Shown: positions 60,360 through 64,000 of the stretch, one piece after another
How the letters are laid out: the number at the start of each line of letters is the position of its first letter
Numbering within the stretch: position 1 is the first letter of the stretch
Assembly: GCF_046630445.1 (NCBI RefSeq)
Contig: NC_092339.1
Coordinates: 77,642,001 to 77,706,000 of the forward strand
Length of the DNA stretch: 64,000 nt
Origin: Rutidosis leptorrhynchoides
Lineage: Eukaryota > Streptophyta > Magnoliopsida > Asterales > Asteraceae
Direction: 5' to 3'
Position numbers and translations under genes: made by a program
Notes under the pieces: generated by a model
What the model saw: the letters and a program-made list of their open reading frames with translations, nothing else
Database searches by the model: none
What the model was told of the DNA's origin: nothing

Positions 60360-60700
60360 CTAGAATTATCTTCACAACTATCTTGTATCAAAGTTATTGT
60401 GTGCTATATTTCATGCTTTATGTAAAATAAGCGGTATTGTAAGTTTGTAAAATATTGTATAAAAGTTTGAAATCGAAATATTATTATAATCAGTTTTTCA
60501 AATAGAATTGTAGTAGTTGAATTGTATATTAGCTACTAAGTATGAACTTAACGGGTAGGTACTACCCGAATTTAAACTTATAAAACGCTAATATGAAGAA
60601 AAAGCTTTTATAAATGAGTTCATATTATGCTACGAAATACTATTAACTACTCTTAATATTCTGTATGATTAACTTGTTCCATTTGACTATTTTGAAGGAA
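60360..60700 (+). other. Spacer between F-box gene and gag with 7-bp hairpin
   Basis: Contains TTAACGGGTAGGTAC, the same sequence that precedes the 3' LTR at 21396-21409. Here it is followed by CTACCCG, forming a perfect hairpin CGGGTAG-GTA-CTACCCG (60552-60568). No gene. Confidence 0.6.
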
Positions 60701-61242
60701 ATGGCACCGACTACTCGACACACCGTGAATATGAATGAAGAGGAATTCCGTACTTTTCTAGCTTCAAACATAGCCGCAGTACAGGCTGCGCTACATACCA
60801 ACAATAACCTTGGATCTAGCAGTACAGGAAATCGTGTAGGATGCACCTACAAAGAATTCACTGCCTGCAAACCTTTGGAATTTGATGGAACCGAAGGACC
60901 GATCGGATTGAAACGGTGGACCGAGAAGGTCGAATTGGTGTTTGCCATAAGTAAGTGTACTGAAGAGGACAAAGTGAAGTACGCTACGCATACCTTCACA
61001 GGTTCTGCGTTAACATGGTGGAATACCTATCTAGAGCAAGTGGGACAAGATGATGCGTATGCACTACCGTGGTCAGCATTCAAGCACTTGATGAACGAGA
61101 AGTACCGTCCCAGAACCGAGGTCAATAAGCTCAAGACAGAACTTAGAGGGTTACGAACCCAAGGATTTGATATTACCACGTACGAAAGACAATTCACTGA
61201 ATTGTGCCTATTATGTCCGGGAGCGTTCGAAGATGAGGAAGA
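60701..61242 (+). pseudogene. gag: Tekay/Del-like gag, truncated by an LTR
   Basis: Preferred start ATG at 60701 (MAPTTRHTVNMNEEEFRTFL); the frame is open from 60665. A capsid-type Retrotrans_gag domain runs from CKPLEFDGTEGPIGLKRW through FTGSALTWWNTYLEQVG to ELRGLRTQGFDITTYERQF. The frame then enters LTR sequence at 61243 after AFEDEED, so the second half, the zinc knuckle and all of pol are missing here. The truncation is by insertion, not decay. Confidence 0.88.
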
Positions 61243-61383
61243 TGTAACGACCCGTCCTAATCCACCTGGACGAAGTCATCAACATCTGGTCCCATTGCGA
61301 GGTACTGACCTAAATATGCCATGAATGACTCCAAATAATATCTTTCAATTGAGCAAATGCACAGCGGAAGACTTAATTCGTAC

Positions 61384-61854
61384 CTGAGAATAAACATGCT
61401 TAAAAGTGTCAACCAAAAGGTTGGTGAGTTCATAGGTTTATCATAATAATCATTTCAATATATTAATAGACCACAAGATTTCAGTTTATATATATGTACA
61501 CTCGCAAGTGTATAAAAGTATTCTATAAGATGTAGGCACCCGGTAACAAGCCTTAACGTTCATGTTTTACCCTCTGAAGTACACCAGATCAGGTGTGTTT
61601 AAAATAACCTCGAAGTACTAAAGCATCCCATAGTCAGGATGGGGTTTGTCAGGCCCAATAGATCTATCTTTAGGATTCGCGCCTACCGTACATAGACAAG
61701 TAGTTTAATGTTACCAAGCTAAGGGTATATTTCTGGTTTAAACCCACATAGAATTAGTTTTAGTACTTGTGCCTATTTCGTAAAACATTTATAAAAACAG
61801 CGCATGTATTCTCAGTCCCAAAAATATATATAAAAGGGAGCAAATGAAACTCAC
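61384..61854 (-). other. Intron-like module in minus-strand LTR
   Basis: Minus strand donor ATTAG|GTGAGTTTC at 61854; block ACTGAGAATACATGC (61802-61816); branch-like CTCAC; hairpin CAACC/GGTTG (plus 61410-61414, 61419-61423); acceptor TTTATTCTCAG|GT ending at 61384, 26 nt after the hairpin. Then CTTCCGCTG. Confidence 0.55.
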
Positions 61855-62599
61855 CTAATGTATTTTTTTGTAAAAATACTTAGAACGACATTGAACAAGT
61901 ATAGGGTTGGCCTCGGATTCACGAACCTATATCATGTGTATATATATTAATATACATAATCATAATCGAACAAATTTATATATTATCATTAATAATATAC
62001 TTGTTATATTATATTTTATAAAGATATAGATAGTTTAATATATTCAATTTATATATCTTATATAATTATTATTTATCACTCTTTAATAAAAATATAGTGA
62101 TATGTTATATTGATATTATTGCAGTGTATCTTTATATATAAATATTTACTTGTAATAATACTAAAAATGATAAGTGTGACAGTTAAAATATTGATAATAT
62201 TATTATTAATAATATTGTTAATTTTAGTAATGATAACCTTAAATAAGGTATTAACTTTAATAACATTGTTAATTTTAGTAAGCATAATAGTTTTAATAAA
62301 AGTAATGAATTTCCTTAATAATATAATGATGATAATAAAAATGATAGCAGTGTTAATAATAATACTATAATGATAATGTTACTAATACTAATACTAATAG
62401 TTTTTTTTTTTTAAAATGATAATACTAGTACTAATAGTAATACTAATAATATTAGTAATTATAAGACTAGTAATAATATTAACAATCACAATAACAATAA
62501 TAATACTAGCCATAATAATAATTAACATAATACTAATAATAATATTAACAATAAAAGTAATAATAGTAAATTTTAAAGAAGAGAACTACCTCAAAAATG

Positions 62600-62685
62600 C
62601 CTTAAAAAGAAATACTGCCGTGTACGGGACTCGAACCCGAGACCTCTCGTTCCTCAACCCAACACCTAACCATTCGTCCAGTTTA
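62600..62685 (-). ncRNA. tRNA-like (Pol III promoter-like) unit in LTR
   Basis: Minus strand TGGACGAATGGTTAGG (A-box-like) and GGGTTCGAGTCCC (B box) with CGTGTACGGCAG and TTTCTTTTT after it. Same relative place as 23787-23870. It looks tRNA-derived, but no complete cloverleaf was found. Confidence 0.5.
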
Positions 62686-63645
62686 ATTTTTCTGATTATA
62701 AACCCATCCAAATTCATTTAACCCTTATTTTTCTCAGTCATCTTCTTCATTATTCTATTCGATCAGAAAAGGTGTATATGTAACATTTAATCTTTGTTCT
62801 TGGGTTTGGAAATACAGTAATACCGATTTTAATATCAATGAATTAATCTAAGCAGAAAAGAAATAAAAAGAAAATACAAATTCTAGTAACAAGGAACACG
62901 AACAGAAGTCAAAACTCAATTCCGGAATTTCGAACGTTTTAGACCAATGTCAAAACATGAAAAAGTCTTTAAATCCCTCCTACAAACTTTCTCAACCCTC
63001 AAATTCTCTTAATTCTTAACAAGAACTTCGAATTTATCTGAGGAACATTTGTTGACCAAAACTTTGACTCATGAATTGGAATTAAAAAGTTAAAATTGGA
63101 CCTTGAATCTTTACAGAAAGTTTAAATATACGATTACTAATAGAATTGCAATATTACTTTTTCAAATTTGATTCGAATTCCAAGTTTTTACGATTTGACT
63201 CAAGAACAGAGTTAAACTTCTGTTTTTTTTTTAAACTTTAATTAAATTAAATAAAATAAAAGAAATAGACTAAGGTGATAATTGATACAGAGGATGAAGG
63301 AACCGAATGAGTTAATCCAAACATTGTACAATCTGCTTGATTTATAATCACTTTGGTCGTCGGCAGGTATTCGTTCAACAGAAGAAAATAAATAATAAAA
63401 AAAATAAAGGTAATCGTGATTGAAGCTAAATTGGTACGTTTGATTTTGATGTGATTCGGATTGGAGATACAAAACAAAACTACTACAGCTTGATTAAGAT
63501 GCAAAACAGATTTTGGATCCTACTTCTCATTTTCTTCTGTATTTTATAATATTTATATATATATTTTTATATATTTATATTTATATATAAATTTACATTC
63601 TGTAAATTGACACCATGATATTAGTCATATTCGTACCTAAATTTT

Positions 63646-63648
<3 letters not shown>

Positions 63649-63726
<78 letters not shown>
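63649..63726. repeat. (AT)n microsatellite
   Basis: About 39 AT units. Confidence 0.95.
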
Positions 63727-63728
<2 letters not shown>

Positions 63729-64000
63729 ATTCGGATTTTTATATCTATTTATATATCTATTTATATATATCTATTATATATATAGTTGCATTTATATAAT
63801 TGTAGTTATATATATCTGTTTATACATATATATTATGAACTGTTATAATATTAATATTAATGATTATAATAAGAATGCTAATAATAATAATAATAGAATT
63901 AATAATAATCTTATCAGAATTATACTATTATTAATAAGAAATAAAGTAATTATAAAAATGATAAATATAATATTATTAGTGATACTAATAATAATTACAA

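Larger units (their letters stand above)
61243..64000 (-). mobile_element. Tekay-like LTR, minus strand, runs off the window
   Basis: Plus-strand start TGTAACGACCCGTCC; in its own sense it ends GGACGGGTCGTTACA. Collinear (inverted) with the LTR at 21410-25722, including the tRNA-like unit and a TTA/ATA-rich tract. Openings of 60-100 codons in the AT-rich part (62076-62721, 63242-63504) are not genes. Confidence 0.8.

Noticed and set aside
62110..62721. Long Ile/Leu ORFs resembling membrane proteins
   Set aside because: Low-complexity TTA/ATA-rich LTR sequence; the apparent hydrophobicity is due to base composition.

Overview
This window looks like plant nuclear DNA, most likely Asteraceae. 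That is inferred from the style of the LTR ends (TGTGATGACCCG, TGTAACGACCC, TGTAACAACCC types), Athila and Tekay/Del-like gag families, an Au-SINE/RTE-type tail, and a canonical nuclear tRNA-Glu(UUC). It is AT-rich, full of AT and ATT microsatellites, and almost wholly made of nested LTR retrotransposons. No intact host protein gene is visible. The only clear host functional gene is the tRNA at 32482-32553. Two degraded pieces (6800-7148 and 8872-8961) may be host gene remnants.

Layout. 1-2450 is a minus-strand LTR fragment. 2880-5688 is a minus-strand solo LTR with a 5-bp target duplication. 6052-6539 is a broken Ty1/copia reverse transcriptase. 7566 is a Helitron-type 3' end, followed by about 4 kb without a recognisable gene and an RTE/Au-SINE-like tail near 11.7 kb. 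12312-31733 is a solo LTR (duplication AAAAC) split by a 16.7-kb minus-strand Athila-type element (14735-31425, duplication ACAAG). That element in turn contains the 3' part and a 4.3-kb LTR of a Tekay-like element (about 19498-25722). Next come a short host stretch with the tRNA, a second Helitron end, LTR fragments, and a plus-strand non-autonomous Athila relative (34141-41513) next to a copia gag-protease-integrase fragment (41514-42931).

The copia fragment is cut by a Tekay-like element whose 5' LTR spans 42932-58730. That LTR is split by a complete gag-only (TR-GAG-like) minus-strand element (45257-57608), which itself holds a solo LTR (53138-55508). Downstream of the split LTR lie a primer binding site, an acidic ORF, an F-box gene of the At1g67623/At2g35280 type, and a gag gene cut off at 61242 by a further minus-strand LTR that runs off the window.

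Most notable observations: (1) An intron-like module recurs in the LTRs of five different end types. It has a GTGAG donor, a shared block about 40 nt downstream, a YTNAY-like branch site, a short hairpin whose two arms co-vary between families, and an AG acceptor a nearly fixed 23-26 nt after the hairpin. (2) Two non-retroviral ORFs, one an F-box gene, sit between LTR and gag of a retrotransposon. (3) A 59-codon antisense ORF for a two-helix membrane peptide lies in a Tekay-like 3' region. (4) Each LTR family carries its own repeated GC-rich palindrome, in three cases directly upstream of a TATA box. (5) tRNA-like Pol III units lie inside LTRs.
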